64,000 nucleotides of DNA from Beijerinckiaceae bacterium (GCA_947452455.1 CANGBX010000009.1:1-64000); one strand, 5' to 3'; counted from the stretch's first letter, positions 1 through 10,802 are shown. The notes: a model not told the origin generated them from the sequence alone. Translations and numbers: made by a program.

Positions 1-1236
1 GGGGCATCTTACGCGGTATTTGTCGTCACCCCCTTTTACTTTTTTTCAGAGGTAAGCTTTGTTTACAGCCTTCAAGCTCTCTCTAAAAATCACAGGCCAA
101 AGCATTTTGCCGCGATGCAAGCCCTCATCTTTTTTCCCTGTGCTGCTCTTGAAGCGATACGCTTTACCTATCCGGACGTGCATTTGGCTTTATATCTCAT
201 TTTGCTGTCCAGCGTTAACGCATCAGCGATCTGGATCTGTACCAGAACGCAGGATCCGAACTTGAGAGATGCGCCATTCTGGAAAATGTTGAAATACGTC
301 GAGACGTTTTTCTTGGCCATCAGCTTAATACGCCTTGCGCTACTCCTGTTAGGCACCACGATTACACCAACTCAGGGCGGATCATCGAATATGATCTTGG
401 TCGCGGTGATGCTGACACTGCTTATATTTCGTTCTTATTGCTATCAGTCCGTCTGGATGACGTGGGCGTCGCCCCATGCAACAGAAAACAGGCTCAATAA
501 GAATTTGATTAAAACACTCCACGAGCGGGAGATGCTCTTGCAACAGCTTGCAGCCTCCAACCGGCGCCTCAGTGTGAGCGCGCTTGCAAGCTCTCTAGCA
601 CATCAACTCAGCCAGCCGTTGACGGGCGCCTCCTTACAAGCAGAGGCTCTGAGAAAAAAACTTCTTCACCAGCCAGTTACGCCGGAAGCTTTTCACAGCC
701 TCGAAAAAGTGACTGATATTCTTAGCCATCTGTCTGGTGTTGTCAGCAATCTCCGGTCGCTATTTGGCACCGGGGAAAAGTTGGAGAAAATAAATCTCGC
801 CTCTCTATGTAGAGAAGTCACAAACCTGATCGAATTCTCAGAAACGGGATCTCAAAGGAACATCTTCATTTCAGGTCATATACATTCCCAGATTGTCGGC
901 AATCCGGTTCAAATCCAACAAGTGCTTTTCAATCTCATAGAGAATGCAGAAGAAGCAGGACAAAGAAGCCAAAGCAATCATATTGAAATAATTCTAGCCG
1001 ACGACGGAAACAGAGTTTCGGTTATGGTTCGTGATCACGGCCATGGCTTTGATGCCAATATTTTAGAAAATCTTTTCGATATTTACCAAACAACGAAAGA
1101 AGACGGCACGGGGGTTGGGCTTTGGCTTTGCCGGCAAATTATTGAAAAGCATAAGGGCAGCATATCCGCCTTTAATCACCCAGATGGGGGAGCGTGCGTG
1201 CGCATTGAGTTTCCTGCCCTCGGATTTTCATCATGA
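1..1236 (+). CDS. Sensor histidine kinase, 5'-partial (FixL-like HisKA + HATPase_c, membrane N-terminus)
   Basis: Frame 1 is open from base 1 through the listed ORF at 115, so the gene begins before the window. H-box SSLAHQLSQPLTGA; N box ENAEEAG; G box GTGVGLWLCRQIIEKHKG; hydrophobic N-terminal segments. Confidence 0.85.
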   Translation, partial: GASYAVFVVTPFYFFSEVSFVYSLQALSKNHRPKHFAAMQALIFFPCAALEAIRFTYPDVHLALYLILLSSVNASAIWICTRTQDPNLRDAPFWKMLKYVETFFLAISLIRLALLLLGTTITPTQGGSSNMILVAVMLTLLIFRSYCYQSVWMTWASPHATENRLNKNLIKTLHEREMLLQQLAASNRRLSVSALASSLAHQLSQPLTGASLQAEALRKKLLHQPVTPEAFHSLEKVTDILSHLSGVVSNLRSLFGTGEKLEKINLASLCREVTNLIEFSETGSQRNIFISGHIHSQIVGNPVQIQQVLFNLIENAEEAGQRSQSNHIEIILADDGNRVSVMVRDHGHGFDANILENLFDIYQTTKEDGTGVGLWLCRQIIEKHKGSISAFNHPDGGACVRIEFPALGFSS

Positions 1237-1847
1237 AGCGGCAGAAAATCTACGTCTTGGACGATGACCCCCATATGCGCGACGGCCTTGATGCACTTCT
1301 GTCACCCGAGTTCGAAGTTCACTGCTTCGATACTGCGACGCCTTTTTTAGCTGCGCTTGAGAATGGCGGCTATGCAGATTGTATTCTGCTCGATCTACGC
1401 CTGCCAGAGATAGATGGTTTTCAGGTTTTGTCGGCATTAAAGAAATCGGGAAACACAACGCCCATCGTCTTCATGAGCGGCGATGCTGAAAAAGCAGATG
1501 TGATCGAAGCGTGGCGAGGAGGAGCAGCCGATTTCGTGTTCAAGCCTTTTTCTGCAGATGAAATACGCAACAGCATCGATACACTTTTGCAGTGCGTCGC
1601 CTCGAACGCTGGGGGCGCAAACAGCAACCTACCTATTACCCCGCGTGAAGCCCAAGTCTTGTTGCTCTTGGGTCAGGGCCTGCATCAACACGAAATTGGC
1701 AAACGCCTTGGCTTATCTTTGCGAACCGTGAAGATGTATCGGTCGTTCTTAAAAGATAAATTGGGTTTGAATTCGCTGGTCGAGGTTGCCCGTTTTTATG
1801 ATCGCCACAGGCCAGCCATCGCGATGAAGGCCGGGGTCGCAAAGTAG
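1233..1847 (+). CDS. Response regulator, NarL/FixJ type (REC + LuxR HTH)
   Basis: REC motifs LDDDPH, LLDLRLPEIDG, FKPF; C-terminal HTH ITPREAQVLLLLGQGLHQHEIGKRLGLSLRTVKMYR. Overlaps the kinase stop by 4 nt. Confidence 0.9.
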   Translation: MKRQKIYVLDDDPHMRDGLDALLSPEFEVHCFDTATPFLAALENGGYADCILLDLRLPEIDGFQVLSALKKSGNTTPIVFMSGDAEKADVIEAWRGGAADFVFKPFSADEIRNSIDTLLQCVASNAGGANSNLPITPREAQVLLLLGQGLHQHEIGKRLGLSLRTVKMYRSFLKDKLGLNSLVEVARFYDRHRPAIAMKAGVAK

Positions 1848-2091
1848 CGTTGCTTCTGAGATTTTCGGTCCAGCCCCTTACGCCCCACACAGGCCACGGC
1901 GAATGGGGCCAGCGGGTCCGCTATTGGTCCGCAGCAAAGTCTGGACGCATTGCGCGCTAGCGCGACCGCTTTTTGAACAAACCAGCGCAAGGGCGAACGC
2001 TAAAATAGCCATCCAGCTTCCCATATGCTTCCCAAATCATCTTTTTGGGAAACGGACAGAGCCTAGATAGCAGATAAGTCATTGAAATGAA

Positions 2092-2168
2092 TGGCGCGCC
2101 CGAAAGGATTCGAACCTCTGACCCTCAGATTCGTAGTCTGATGCTCTATCCAGCTGAGCTACGGGCGC
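2092..2168 (-). tRNA. tRNA-Arg (ACG), CCA encoded
   Basis: Reverse complement GCGCCCGTAGCTCAGCTGGATAGAGCATCAGACTACGAATCTGAGGGTCAGAGGTTCGAATCCTTTCGGGCGCGCCA folds as a cloverleaf; anticodon loop CTACGAA. Confidence 0.96.
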
Positions 2169-2269
2169 GTGCCGAGCCGCGTCAAGCGGCATGGGCGCTC
2201 CATGTAGCCGCTCCTCTGCGTGATGGCAACAGGCGGGGCTGTTTTTTTCAGCCCCGCGCGGCAAATTCC

Positions 2270-3754
2270 TCAGGCGTTGGGGGAAACGCCCCCATCCTCT
2301 GACGTTTTCACCGCTTCAGCGGCAGGCAGCGTGATGCGGAATGTGGCGCCCAGCCCCGTATCAGAGGGCACGAGCGCAATGGTGCCGCCGTGAGCGCGGA
2401 CAAGATCAGCCGCAATGGCAAGACCGAGCCCCGTGCCACCCGGCCGCGAGGAGGCCTTGAAGGGCTCGAACAGACGCTTCTGTGCTGCCATCGGTACGCC
2501 GGGGCCCGTATCGGCCACTTCCACCACCACAATGCCGTTACGCACGACTGCGGTGATGATGATTTCCGGCGCGCGACCAGGCTGCGGGCCAGCTGTCTCC
2601 AGCGCCTCATTGGCATTACGCAAAAGATTGAGGAAGACACGGAACATATGCTCGGGATCGGCCTGCACCATGAGGCCCTTTTGCACCTCATTGCGAATGG
2701 TGACGCGGCTCACACCCTCGGGCATCAGCACTTCCGAGGCTTCGCGGATCACCCCGCGCAAGCCCATGGGGCGCATATTCGGGGCGCGCTCCACCGCGCG
2801 GCCATAGGTCAAAGTCGATTGGCAGAAGGCAATGGCGCGGTCGAGTGTCGCGATGAGTTTGGGCGCAAGACGTTTGGCGATCGGATCGGAAGATTCGATA
2901 AAGCGGTCGGACAGCAATTGCGCGGAGGCCAACATGTTGCGCAAGTCATGACTGACTTTGGCAACAGCCAGACCCAGTGCCGCCAGATTTTTCTTCTCTG
3001 CCAATTCGCGCAAGAGCGCGCGCTGCATATCGGCAAGCGCTTGTTCTGCGCGGCCGATTTCATGGCCCAGACCCGAGGGGCGAATGATGCGCGACGTATC
3101 TTCGGGCGCAGCACCAAAAGAAATAATGCTCGAGGTGAGGCGGCGCATCGGGCGCAGCACAAGACCGTTGATCGACAAAGCCGCAAGACTTGCAACGATC
3201 AAAGAGATGATCAGCGAAAGCGCCAGAAGATTGCGTGAATGGACCAGCATGGCTTGGCGCAAAGGTGCCTCTGCCATGGTGATTTCAATATATTCTCCAC
3301 CCGCTGGGGCGGGGCCCATCACCGCCAAAGTACGGTTGCGGCGTGTGGTCAATGTGCCAAAAGCCGACGACACGGCTTCGAAGAAACTTGCATTGCGCAT
3401 GTCATAGCGCACATCGATGCGCGCTGGCGGATCGCCTGCGGCCAACAGGCGGCGGCTGTCTTGCATTTTCAAAACAATGGTGCGCGCCCGCACGGCGAGC
3501 AGTGCATCGTCAATCAAGCGATCAGGCACTTGCGCGGCGGTCGCGTCCAGCAACAAAACGGCGGTCGATGCCGCGCTCAAACGATCACGCAGCCAGTTTT
3601 CGCGAAACAAGGCGATGGCTGGAACATAGACCGCGATTTCGGCCAGCATGACAAAGCCGATGACGAGCAAAAGCACACGCCCGGCCAAGCCGAGACGCGG
3701 CTTCATGGCCGGATCAAGCCGCTCCGTCAAAGGATCACGCCTCTCATCACGCAT
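2270..3754 (-). CDS. Sensor histidine kinase (TM, HAMP-like, HisKA VSHDLRNML, HATPase_c), no adjacent response regulator
   Basis: 494 aa ORF; N box NLLRNANEALE; G1 VADTGPGVP; G2 GGTGLGLAIAADLVRAHGG. Confidence 0.9.
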   Translation of the reverse strand: MRDERRDPLTERLDPAMKPRLGLAGRVLLLVIGFVMLAEIAVYVPAIALFRENWLRDRLSAASTAVLLLDATAAQVPDRLIDDALLAVRARTIVLKMQDSRRLLAAGDPPARIDVRYDMRNASFFEAVSSAFGTLTTRRNRTLAVMGPAPAGGEYIEITMAEAPLRQAMLVHSRNLLALSLIISLIVASLAALSINGLVLRPMRRLTSSIISFGAAPEDTSRIIRPSGLGHEIGRAEQALADMQRALLRELAEKKNLAALGLAVAKVSHDLRNMLASAQLLSDRFIESSDPIAKRLAPKLIATLDRAIAFCQSTLTYGRAVERAPNMRPMGLRGVIREASEVLMPEGVSRVTIRNEVQKGLMVQADPEHMFRVFLNLLRNANEALETAGPQPGRAPEIIITAVVRNGIVVVEVADTGPGVPMAAQKRLFEPFKASSRPGGTGLGLAIAADLVRAHGGTIALVPSDTGLGATFRITLPAAEAVKTSEDGGVSPNA

Positions 3755-3849
3755 GCGCGCAACCTACCCCATATTGGGACCTCCGCACAGGAGAGATGGC
3801 CTCCCCCGTGAAATGTCCGGTTCTCATACGGCTTTGCTTGGCAAGAGGA

Positions 3850-4587
3850 TCAGCCTTGGGCCCGCCAACGGCGCCGCAATATGACTGAAAGCAAGGCGAT
3901 GCCGGCCAGAACTATGAGCGCAAAGACCAATTCCGGCTGCAAAAGAGCAAGCGGGTGGATTTCCAAGCTGCACAACCCATTTCCGGCAGCCGTGCAGGCC
4001 CGCCAAGCTGCCAATTCGGCTGCTAATGCCTTTTCAAGCCCCGACCCGACAAAGGCAAAGGCCAAAGTGACAGGCAAAATGCCAAGCGCCGTCGTCCAGA
4101 GAAACGTCAAGAGCCGAATGCCGATCAGGCCTGTACCGATATTCACAAACCAGGACGGGAAGATAATCGCAACACGCAAAAACAGCATGTAAGCGCTGGC
4201 ATCTTCGCGAAAGCCGCTGGCAAAAGCTTGCAGCCGCGCGCCCAAACGCGCGGACAAGAGATGCGAAAATCCCGTGCACGCGGCCAGAAACAAAACGGCG
4301 CCACCCAAAGTTGAGCCCGTCACAGACAATAGCGTGCCCAGAAGCGGGCCGAACAAAAAGCCTGAGGTGAGTGAGAGCAAGGGCGAAACCGGAAAGGCCA
4401 TCGCCACCATGGCAGCATAAGTGCCGACAAAGGCCGAAACGGTCAGAAGGGGACGCTCAGCAACAAACCCTTGCAGAAGATCACGCCCCTCCATCAATCG
4501 CATGAGCGAAATATTTTGCGCCAGACCGCTCGACCAGATAGCGCCAGCAAGACAGACAATGAGGAGCAGAGGAAGGAAACGGATCAT
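3850..4587 (-). CDS. TVP38/TMEM64 (VTT domain) family membrane protein
   Basis: Membrane protein with FPVSPLLSLTSGFLFGPLLGTLLSVTGSTLGGAVLFL. Start chosen at MIRFLPLLLIV to avoid overlap with hisG. Confidence 0.8.
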   Translation of the reverse strand: MIRFLPLLLIVCLAGAIWSSGLAQNISLMRLMEGRDLLQGFVAERPLLTVSAFVGTYAAMVAMAFPVSPLLSLTSGFLFGPLLGTLLSVTGSTLGGAVLFLAACTGFSHLLSARLGARLQAFASGFREDASAYMLFLRVAIIFPSWFVNIGTGLIGIRLLTFLWTTALGILPVTLAFAFVGSGLEKALAAELAAWRACTAAGNGLCSLEIHPLALLQPELVFALIVLAGIALLSVILRRRWRAQG

Positions 4588-4625
4588 GCCGTTTGCCGCT
4601 TGACGAGCGAGGCTCCGCGAACCAC

Positions 4626-5597
4626 TCAACCAATCCGCGCGGATAGTTTCTCGAACAATTCGTTCTTCGACGAGAAAATATAATCCATCTGCGCGACCGT
4701 GACATGATCGGCGCCTTGCGAGACAAGCCAATCTGCGAGATCGGCGACTTTCTTTTTCGCAGCAACGAGTGTCAGCGGGCCGTCTTTGGCGATGCCGAGC
4801 GGGGCTTGCGCGCCAAAGAGCTTTTGGGCTTGCGCAAAAACCTTGGCGCGATCACCCGAAATGCTGGCGCGGACTTCGCGGGTGGTGCGCGCTTCTTCTT
4901 CGGCCGCAATGCGGCCCAGAATCACGCGCGCAAGATTGCGCGTCCGCTCGTTCCAATCAGCCGTCAGCGAGGCGACGAGATTGGCTTCAGAGCGCAGCAT
5001 GATGCCGTCGTCCAAAACCTTCAGCGCATTGGCGGCCAGTGTCGCGCCCGTCGTTGTAATATCAACGATGAGTTCCGCCTGCCCCGCCGCTGGCGCACCT
5101 TCTGTCGCACCAAGGCTTTCGACTATGCGATAATCGGTAACACCTTGCTCGGCAAAATAACCGCGCGTCAGATTGATATATTTGGTTGCAACCCGCATGC
5201 GCTCGCCGCGACGCATGCGATAGGCCGCCGCGACATCTTCAAGGTCGGCCATATTGCGCACGTCGATCCAGGCTTGGGGCACAGCCACAACAACATTGGC
5301 GTGACCGAACCCAAGTGGTGTCAGCAATTCAACTTTGGCATCGGCATCAGGCAAAGTCTCGCGCACGAGATCTTCACCGGTAATGCCCATGTGAGCTGTG
5401 CCAGCTGCCAATTGCGAGACAATTTCAGAGGCTGACAGAAAAGCGATTTCCACGCCTTCAAGACCCGCCAGCGTGCCGCGATAATCACGAAGACCACGAC
5501 CGCGCACGACTTCGAGCCCGGCGCGTGCAAAAAACGCATTGGCGTTTTCTTGCAAGCGGCCTTTGGAGGGAACAGCAAGAACGAGATTGGTCATCAC
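4626..5597 (-). CDS. hisG: ATP phosphoribosyltransferase catalytic subunit
   Basis: [57 protein letters not shown]; followed on the same strand by TVP38 and preceded by hisZ. Confidence 0.93.
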   Translation of the reverse strand: MMTNLVLAVPSKGRLQENANAFFARAGLEVVRGRGLRDYRGTLAGLEGVEIAFLSASEIVSQLAAGTAHMGITGEDLVRETLPDADAKVELLTPLGFGHANVVVAVPQAWIDVRNMADLEDVAAAYRMRRGERMRVATKYINLTRGYFAEQGVTDYRIVESLGATEGAPAAGQAELIVDITTTGATLAANALKVLDDGIMLRSEANLVASLTADWNERTRNLARVILGRIAAEEEARTTREVRASISGDRAKVFAQAQKLFGAQAPLGIAKDGPLTLVAAKKKVADLADWLVSQGADHVTVAQMDYIFSSKNELFEKLSARIG

Positions 5598-6736
5598 TTG
5601 CCTCCCTGTGCCAACAAACGATCACACCAGATCGCCGCACCAATGGCCGGAATTTCTGCGCTCGCACCCAAAGTTGTCATCAGGCGATCATAACGACCGC
5701 CACCAACGACGGGGCGCGCATCGCCCTTGTCATCAAAAGCCTCGAAAACGAAGCCCGTGTAATAATCAAGATTGCGCGCAAAGCCTGCCGAGAAGGACAG
5801 ACGAGCGGTTTCAACCTTGCGCGCCGCAATGAAGTTCAAACGCGCATCAAAACCATCAAGCACGGCATTGAGATCAAGCTTGGCATCTTTGGCGAGCTTG
5901 CGCATGGCGCTCGAGGCTTTCGCCGGATCGCCTGCAATCTTCAAGAAGCTTTCCAGAATGGCACGCTTTTCTTGCGTCACGCCGCCGCCTGCTTGCGCCG
6001 AGGCTTGCTCGAGATAGCGCTCAGCAATTTCATTGGCCGAGCGACCACCCACAGACGAGATGCCGGCAATCGACAAGAGATCTTGCACGAGTGCGCGCGC
6101 GCCATCGCGATCAACGCCCGCAAGAGCAGCAAGCACGCCCGAGTGATCTGCCGTCGAACCATTGTCTTCGCGGTCGAGAATTTTTGTCAGCTCCTGGCCA
6201 AGCGCATGTCCGCGACGAATGCGGCGCAACCAGACAGGCGGCAGATCGAGTGCTTCAAGCAAACGCGCGAAAAGGCCCGCATCACCAATGCGCACAGTGA
6301 GCTTGCGCCCGAGCGCCTGTTCGGCGGCCTCGAGCGCCAGCACCATGACTTCGGCATCAGCGGCTTCACGATCAGTGCGACCGAAAGATTCAAGGCCCGC
6401 CTGATATTGTTCAGACGCGGTGCCTGCACGGAAACGAAACACGGGGCCAAGATAAGAATAGCTTGCGGGCTTTCCCGCTTGCGCGCCGCCGAGATAATCG
6501 CGGCAGACGGGAATCGTATATTCGGGGCGCAGACAATATTCAGCGCCAGACGCATCGCTCGTCAGATAAATGCGGCCGCGAATATCCTCGCCCGCCAAAT
6601 CCAGAAACACGGCGGCGGGCTGCAGAATGGCGGGCTCGGTACGGGCAAAACCGGCGGCAACGAGATGCGCCAGCACGGCCTCGCGGCGTCCTGTCGTCTC
6701 GGGCCCTGCGGCCATGCTCTGTCCGGTCCTACTCAC
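5594..6736 (-). CDS. hisZ: ATP phosphoribosyltransferase regulatory subunit (HisS-like)
   Basis: HisRS-like: [47 protein letters not shown]; overlaps hisG by 4 nt. The longer ORF (to 6895) would overlap the cupin gene; GTG at 6736 or ATG at 6715 is more likely. Confidence 0.88.
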   Translation of the reverse strand: MSRTGQSMAAGPETTGRREAVLAHLVAAGFARTEPAILQPAAVFLDLAGEDIRGRIYLTSDASGAEYCLRPEYTIPVCRDYLGGAQAGKPASYSYLGPVFRFRAGTASEQYQAGLESFGRTDREAADAEVMVLALEAAEQALGRKLTVRIGDAGLFARLLEALDLPPVWLRRIRRGHALGQELTKILDREDNGSTADHSGVLAALAGVDRDGARALVQDLLSIAGISSVGGRSANEIAERYLEQASAQAGGGVTQEKRAILESFLKIAGDPAKASSAMRKLAKDAKLDLNAVLDGFDARLNFIAARKVETARLSFSAGFARNLDYYTGFVFEAFDDKGDARPVVGGGRYDRLMTTLGASAEIPAIGAAIWCDRLLAQGGK

Positions 6737-6809
6737 GGGTCTCACCCTCTCAAAATAAAAAGCGCCCCGCTTGTAGCAAGCGAGGCGCATTGATGCGAAG
6801 CCTTTTAGC

Positions 6810-7346
6810 TCAATCGTGCTTAACGCGGGCCCCGACCCCCTCGCCCCGCAGGACGGGGTCGCCGATCCCCAGCGGCTCGGCATCCAGAAGCACAAAGGCC
6901 ATGCGGCAGACGTCCGGGCCCTTATTGCGCCAAGCGTGGTAGGTGCCGCGCTGGATCATGACATCCCCCGGCCCCATGGTGACCTTCTCGTCTCCGTCGA
7001 GGTCCATCTCGATCTCGCCCGACAGGACGATGATATAATCAATGGTCTCTGTGCGGTGGCGGCGGGGCGTATTGCCGGGCGGATATTCGGCAATCATGAA
7101 GCGGGTGCCCTTTTCCGGCGGATAGGTGCCCAGCTGGCGGGCGCCCATATCCTCGGCGTCGAGACCCAGCGGCATCGTGGCGGGGGCGTCATCCGAGCAC
7201 CAGACCAGGGTCGAGAACTGGCCCGGCCGCGAGCTCTTGGTATTGGTGGCCACTTCATCGATCAGGACAGTCGCCCGGCCATCAGAATCATGGCCTGTGA
7301 CGATGCGGCGGATGGGTTGGGGCTGGCGCTCCGGGGCGTTGGTCAT
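6810..7346 (-). CDS. Cupin domain-containing protein
   Basis: 178 aa; cupin motifs PPGNTPRRHRTETIDYIIVLSGEIEMDLDG and GPGDVMIQRGTYHAWRN. Confidence 0.85.
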   Translation of the reverse strand: MTNAPERQPQPIRRIVTGHDSDGRATVLIDEVATNTKSSRPGQFSTLVWCSDDAPATMPLGLDAEDMGARQLGTYPPEKGTRFMIAEYPPGNTPRRHRTETIDYIIVLSGEIEMDLDGDEKVTMGPGDVMIQRGTYHAWRNKGPDVCRMAFVLLDAEPLGIGDPVLRGEGVGARVKHD

Positions 7347-7647
7347 TTCTCGTCTCCTCCCGGCCCCCTTTCATCGGGGGCTTGTTCTTGCTCTGCAGGG
7401 GTAATCTGGCACGGAGCGGGCGCGGCTGAAACCCTCCACAGACAAGCGAACATCAATTGACTTCACCTCGGCTCTGCCCCTATATGCGCGCCAGCGAATT
7501 CGGCCAGCGCCGACGTCGTCCAATCCCCTATGCCGCAAGGCAATTACGGGGAGCTGGATCCGGCGCCAACCTCGACCCCTTTGGAATACCCTCAAGGGCC
7601 TGAAATCAGGGCACTTTTGGCTGTTCCGCCAGTTTTGGAGCATACCT

Positions 7648-7782
7648 GTGAAGCGCACATATCAACCCTCGAAGCTGGTGCGTAAGCGCCGCCATGGCTT
7701 CCGCTCCCGCATGGCCACCGTCGGTGGCCGTCGTGTGATCGCTGCTCGTCGCGCCCGCGGCCGCAAGCGCCTCTCGGCCTAA
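7648..7782 (+). CDS. rpmH: 50S ribosomal protein L34 (GTG start)
   Basis: Translated by hand: [44 protein letters not shown]. Absent from the supplied ORF track because it is short. Confidence 0.97.
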   Translation: MKRTYQPSKLVRKRRHGFRSRMATVGGRRVIAARRARGRKRLSA

Positions 7783-7825
7783 TACGAGACCCCCTCAGGG
7801 GCTCGCGTTCAGGGGGCCGACCCAA

Positions 7826-8287
7826 ATGACAGTCCAAAATGGCGGATCTGTCGGCGCATCGGCCCGCACATCATCCTCAGTCGCCCAGTCCTCGACTATT
7901 CATGGGCGGCTGAAAGAGCGCCAGCAGTTCCTTGCCGTTGCCAAAGGTACGCGCCTTCATGATGCGGCCTTCACTTTGCAGGCGAAATTGCGACCAGCTG
8001 ATGCGCAGACAGAAAACCGCCGCTTCGGCCTCACCGTCACGAAAAAGACCGGCAATTCTGTGGAACGCAATCGTATCCGCCGCCGCCTGCGCGCTGCCTT
8101 GCGCGACAATGGCGTGACACACAACACACTACCCAATAGCCCTGCTTGCGATTATGTGATCGTTGCACGGCGCGAATGTCTTTCACTCCGCTTCGCCGAT
8201 CTGACAGAGAAACTCAGCGCGTTGATCGCGCGCATGGACCGGCGTCTCACCAAAACCACCGACACTCATCAGGCCCAAAACACATGA
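7826..8287 (+). CDS. rnpA: Ribonuclease P protein component
   Basis: Between rpmH and yid[29 protein letters not shown] signature. Start codon uncertain. Confidence 0.93.
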   Translation: MTVQNGGSVGASARTSSSVAQSSTIHGRLKERQQFLAVAKGTRLHDAAFTLQAKLRPADAQTENRRFGLTVTKKTGNSVERNRIRRRLRAALRDNGVTHNTLPNSPACDYVIVARRECLSLRFADLTEKLSALIARMDRRLTKTTDTHQAQNT

Positions 8288-10086
8288 GCAGCGAACAAAA
8301 GAATCTCTTCCTCGCCATCGGCCTGTCGATGCTGGTGCTGTTCGGGTGGAATTATTTTTACGGCGCGCCGACTGTCGACAAGCAGCGCCAAGCGCAACAG
8401 GCCACGCAGCAAGGCGCCACAACGCCTGCCGCCAATGTGAATCCGGGTGCAGCCCCCGCGGCAACTGCCGAAGCCGCTCCAGTCACACGCACACGTGCCG
8501 AAGCTCTGCCGCTCTCGCCGCGCATCACGATTGATACGCCGACGCTGGCTGGCTCGATTGCGCTCAAGGGTGGCGTGATTGACGATGTGTCTTTGAAAAA
8601 CCATCGCGAGACCATTGATCCCAAGAGTGCGATGATCGAACTCTTCGCGCCCGTTGGTTCGATGCATGCCTATTATGCGGAAACGGGTTTCCGCGCGGCC
8701 GCTGGCAGCACGCTCACATTGCCTGATCTGAACACGGTCTGGAAAGCCAACGGCACGAGCTTGTCAGTCGGCAAGCCGGTGGAACTGACCTGGGACAATG
8801 GCAAGGGCCTTGTCTTCAAGCGCAGCATTTCGGTCGATGACAGCTACATGTTCTCGGTGAAAGAAACGATCGAGAACAAGAGCGGCGCGGCGATCACTTT
8901 GCAGCCCTATTCCGCCATTACGCGCATCGGCAAGCCGAAGACGGATGGCTATGCCGTGCTGCATGAAGGCCTGCTCGGTGTCATCGGTGACAGTCGCGTC
9001 ATTGAGCTGACCTATGATGCGATTGAAAAAGAAACGCAGATGATGAAGCTGGCCGAAGGCACATCAGGCTGGCTGGGCTTTACCGATAAATATTGGGCGA
9101 CAGCCATTGTGCCGGCGCAGGATGTGAAGTTCGGCGGCCGTTTCTCGGCTTTCGGCCCGCAGGGTGCGAACCGCAGCTACCAGACATTTGTGCTCGAAGA
9201 TGCGCGCACAATCGAGGCGGGCGCAACGAGCGATGTGACCACCACGCGCATTTTTGCTGGCGCTAAAGAAGTGCGCGCCATTGATGGCTACCAGACCTCG
9301 CTGGGCATCAAGAATTTTGATCTGATGATCGATTGGGGCTGGTTCTATTTCATCACCAAGCCGCTCTTCAAATTGATCGACATGATCTACCATTATGTCG
9401 GCAATTTCGGCGTTGCTATCCTGATCGTCACCGTTCTGGTCAAGGCTGTCTTCTTCCCGCTTGCCAATCGCTCTTATCTGTCGATGGCGAAGATGAAGGC
9501 GGTGCAGCCGGAAATGACCCTGCTTCGTGAGCGCTTCAAGGATGACAAGCAGAAGCAGCAGCAGGAATTGATGGAGCTCTACAAGCGCGAGCAAATCAAC
9601 CCTATTGCGGGTTGCTTGCCGGTCGTTGTGCAAATCCCCGTCTTCTTCGGCCTCTACAAAGTGATCTTCATCACGCTGGAAATGCGCCATGCGCCTTTCT
9701 TCGGCTGGATCAAGGATCTTTCTGCGCCCGATCCGACCACCATGTTCAATCTCTTCGGCCTGCTGCCGTTTGATCCGACAGCTCTGCCCATGGTTGGCCA
9801 CTTTTTGGCCATCGGCATCTGGCCACTGCTCATGGGCGTTTCCATGTTCGTGCAGATGAAGATGAACCCGGAGCCCACCGATCCGGTGCAGAAGCAGATG
9901 TTCACCTGGATGCCGGTGATCTTCACCTTCATGCTGGGCACATTCCCGGCGGGTCTCGTGATCTACTGGACGTGGAACAATCTGCTCTCTGTCTCGCAGC
10001 AATATTTCATCATGAAGCGCGCAGGCGTGAAGGTGGAGCTTTGGGACAATCTGACCGGTCTCTTCAGCAAGAAGTCGTCGGCCTAA
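8284..10086 (+). CDS. yidC: Membrane protein insertase YidC
   Basis: Start [28 protein letters not shown]-terminal [56 protein letters not shown]. Confidence 0.97.
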   Translation: MSSEQKNLFLAIGLSMLVLFGWNYFYGAPTVDKQRQAQQATQQGATTPAANVNPGAAPAATAEAAPVTRTRAEALPLSPRITIDTPTLAGSIALKGGVIDDVSLKNHRETIDPKSAMIELFAPVGSMHAYYAETGFRAAAGSTLTLPDLNTVWKANGTSLSVGKPVELTWDNGKGLVFKRSISVDDSYMFSVKETIENKSGAAITLQPYSAITRIGKPKTDGYAVLHEGLLGVIGDSRVIELTYDAIEKETQMMKLAEGTSGWLGFTDKYWATAIVPAQDVKFGGRFSAFGPQGANRSYQTFVLEDARTIEAGATSDVTTTRIFAGAKEVRAIDGYQTSLGIKNFDLMIDWGWFYFITKPLFKLIDMIYHYVGNFGVAILIVTVLVKAVFFPLANRSYLSMAKMKAVQPEMTLLRERFKDDKQKQQQELMELYKREQINPIAGCLPVVVQIPVFFGLYKVIFITLEMRHAPFFGWIKDLSAPDPTTMFNLFGLLPFDPTALPMVGHFLAIGIWPLLMGVSMFVQMKMNPEPTDPVQKQMFTWMPVIFTFMLGTFPAGLVIYWTWNNLLSVSQQYFIMKRAGVKVELWDNLTGLFSKKSSA

Positions 10087-10094
10087 CAAACAGC

Positions 10095-10119
10095 CTCGTG
10101 CGCTGATCCAGCGCACGAG
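10095..10119. other. 11-bp stem / 3-nt loop hairpin between yidC and engB
   Basis: CTCGTGCGCTG ATC CAGCGCACGAG; no T tract follows. Confidence 0.6.
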
Positions 10120-10139
10120 CCGCAACAGGGATTGGTTCC

Positions 10140-10802
10140 ATGATCGAGAGCGATCCCGAATTGTTTGAGCGCGCCCGCAAACTCTTTGCAGGCAATTGCG
10201 AATTCATCTGGGCGGCAGCCAAGATCGACGGCTTGCCGCCGATGGGCCCCGTCGAGATCGCCTTTGCCGGACGCTCCAATGTCGGCAAGTCGTCGCTGTT
10301 AAACGCGCTCACCGGACGCAAAGCTTTGGCACGCACATCGAACACGCCCGGGCGCACCCAGCAGCTCAATTTCTTTGCCATGGGCACACCCGGTGAAGAG
10401 CCCATGCGCCTCGTCGATATGCCGGGCTATGGCTATGCCGCCGTGTCGAAAGAAAAAATCTCGACCTGGACCAAGCTGATGCACGCCTATCTGCGCGGCC
10501 GCGCCTCGCTGGCGCGCGTCTTCGTGCTGGTGGATGGGCGCCACGGCCTGAAACCACCGGATCTCGAAATGTTCGACCTGCTGGATTCCAGCGCCATGTC
10601 CTATCAGGTCATTCTGACCAAGAAGGACGAGTGCAAAAAATCCGAAGTCGAGGCGCGACTGGAAAGTGTCCGCGTCGCTTTGGCCAAACGCCCGGCGGCT
10701 CATCCCGAGATCATTTTCACTTCGTCAGAAAATGGCGAGGGCATCGGCGAATTGCGCGAGGGCATTGCCCGGCTGATGAAAGAACGCGGCACGGAGTTTT
10801 AG
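10140..10802 (+). CDS. engB: Ribosome biogenesis GTP-binding protein EngB/YsxC
   Basis: P-loop GRSNVGKSSLLNAL; TPGRTQQLNFF; VDMPGYGYA; TKKDE. Confidence 0.95.
   Translation: MIESDPELFERARKLFAGNCEFIWAAAKIDGLPPMGPVEIAFAGRSNVGKSSLLNALTGRKALARTSNTPGRTQQLNFFAMGTPGEEPMRLVDMPGYGYAAVSKEKISTWTKLMHAYLRGRASLARVFVLVDGRHGLKPPDLEMFDLLDSSAMSYQVILTKKDECKKSEVEARLESVRVALAKRPAAHPEIIFTSSENGEGIGELREGIARLMKERGTEF

Noticed and set aside
2390-3811. Plus-strand ORFs of 282, 149 and 190 aa opposite the orphan histidine kinase
   Set aside because: Overlapping shadow frames; the minus-strand kinase has all catalytic motifs.
5525-6793. 422-aa plus-strand ORF opposite hisZ/hisG
   Set aside because: Antisense to well-supported hisZ; composition typical of a shadow frame.
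9064-10125. 353-aa ORF antisense to yidC
   Set aside because: Antisense to an unambiguous gene; H/R/E-rich without recognisable domain.
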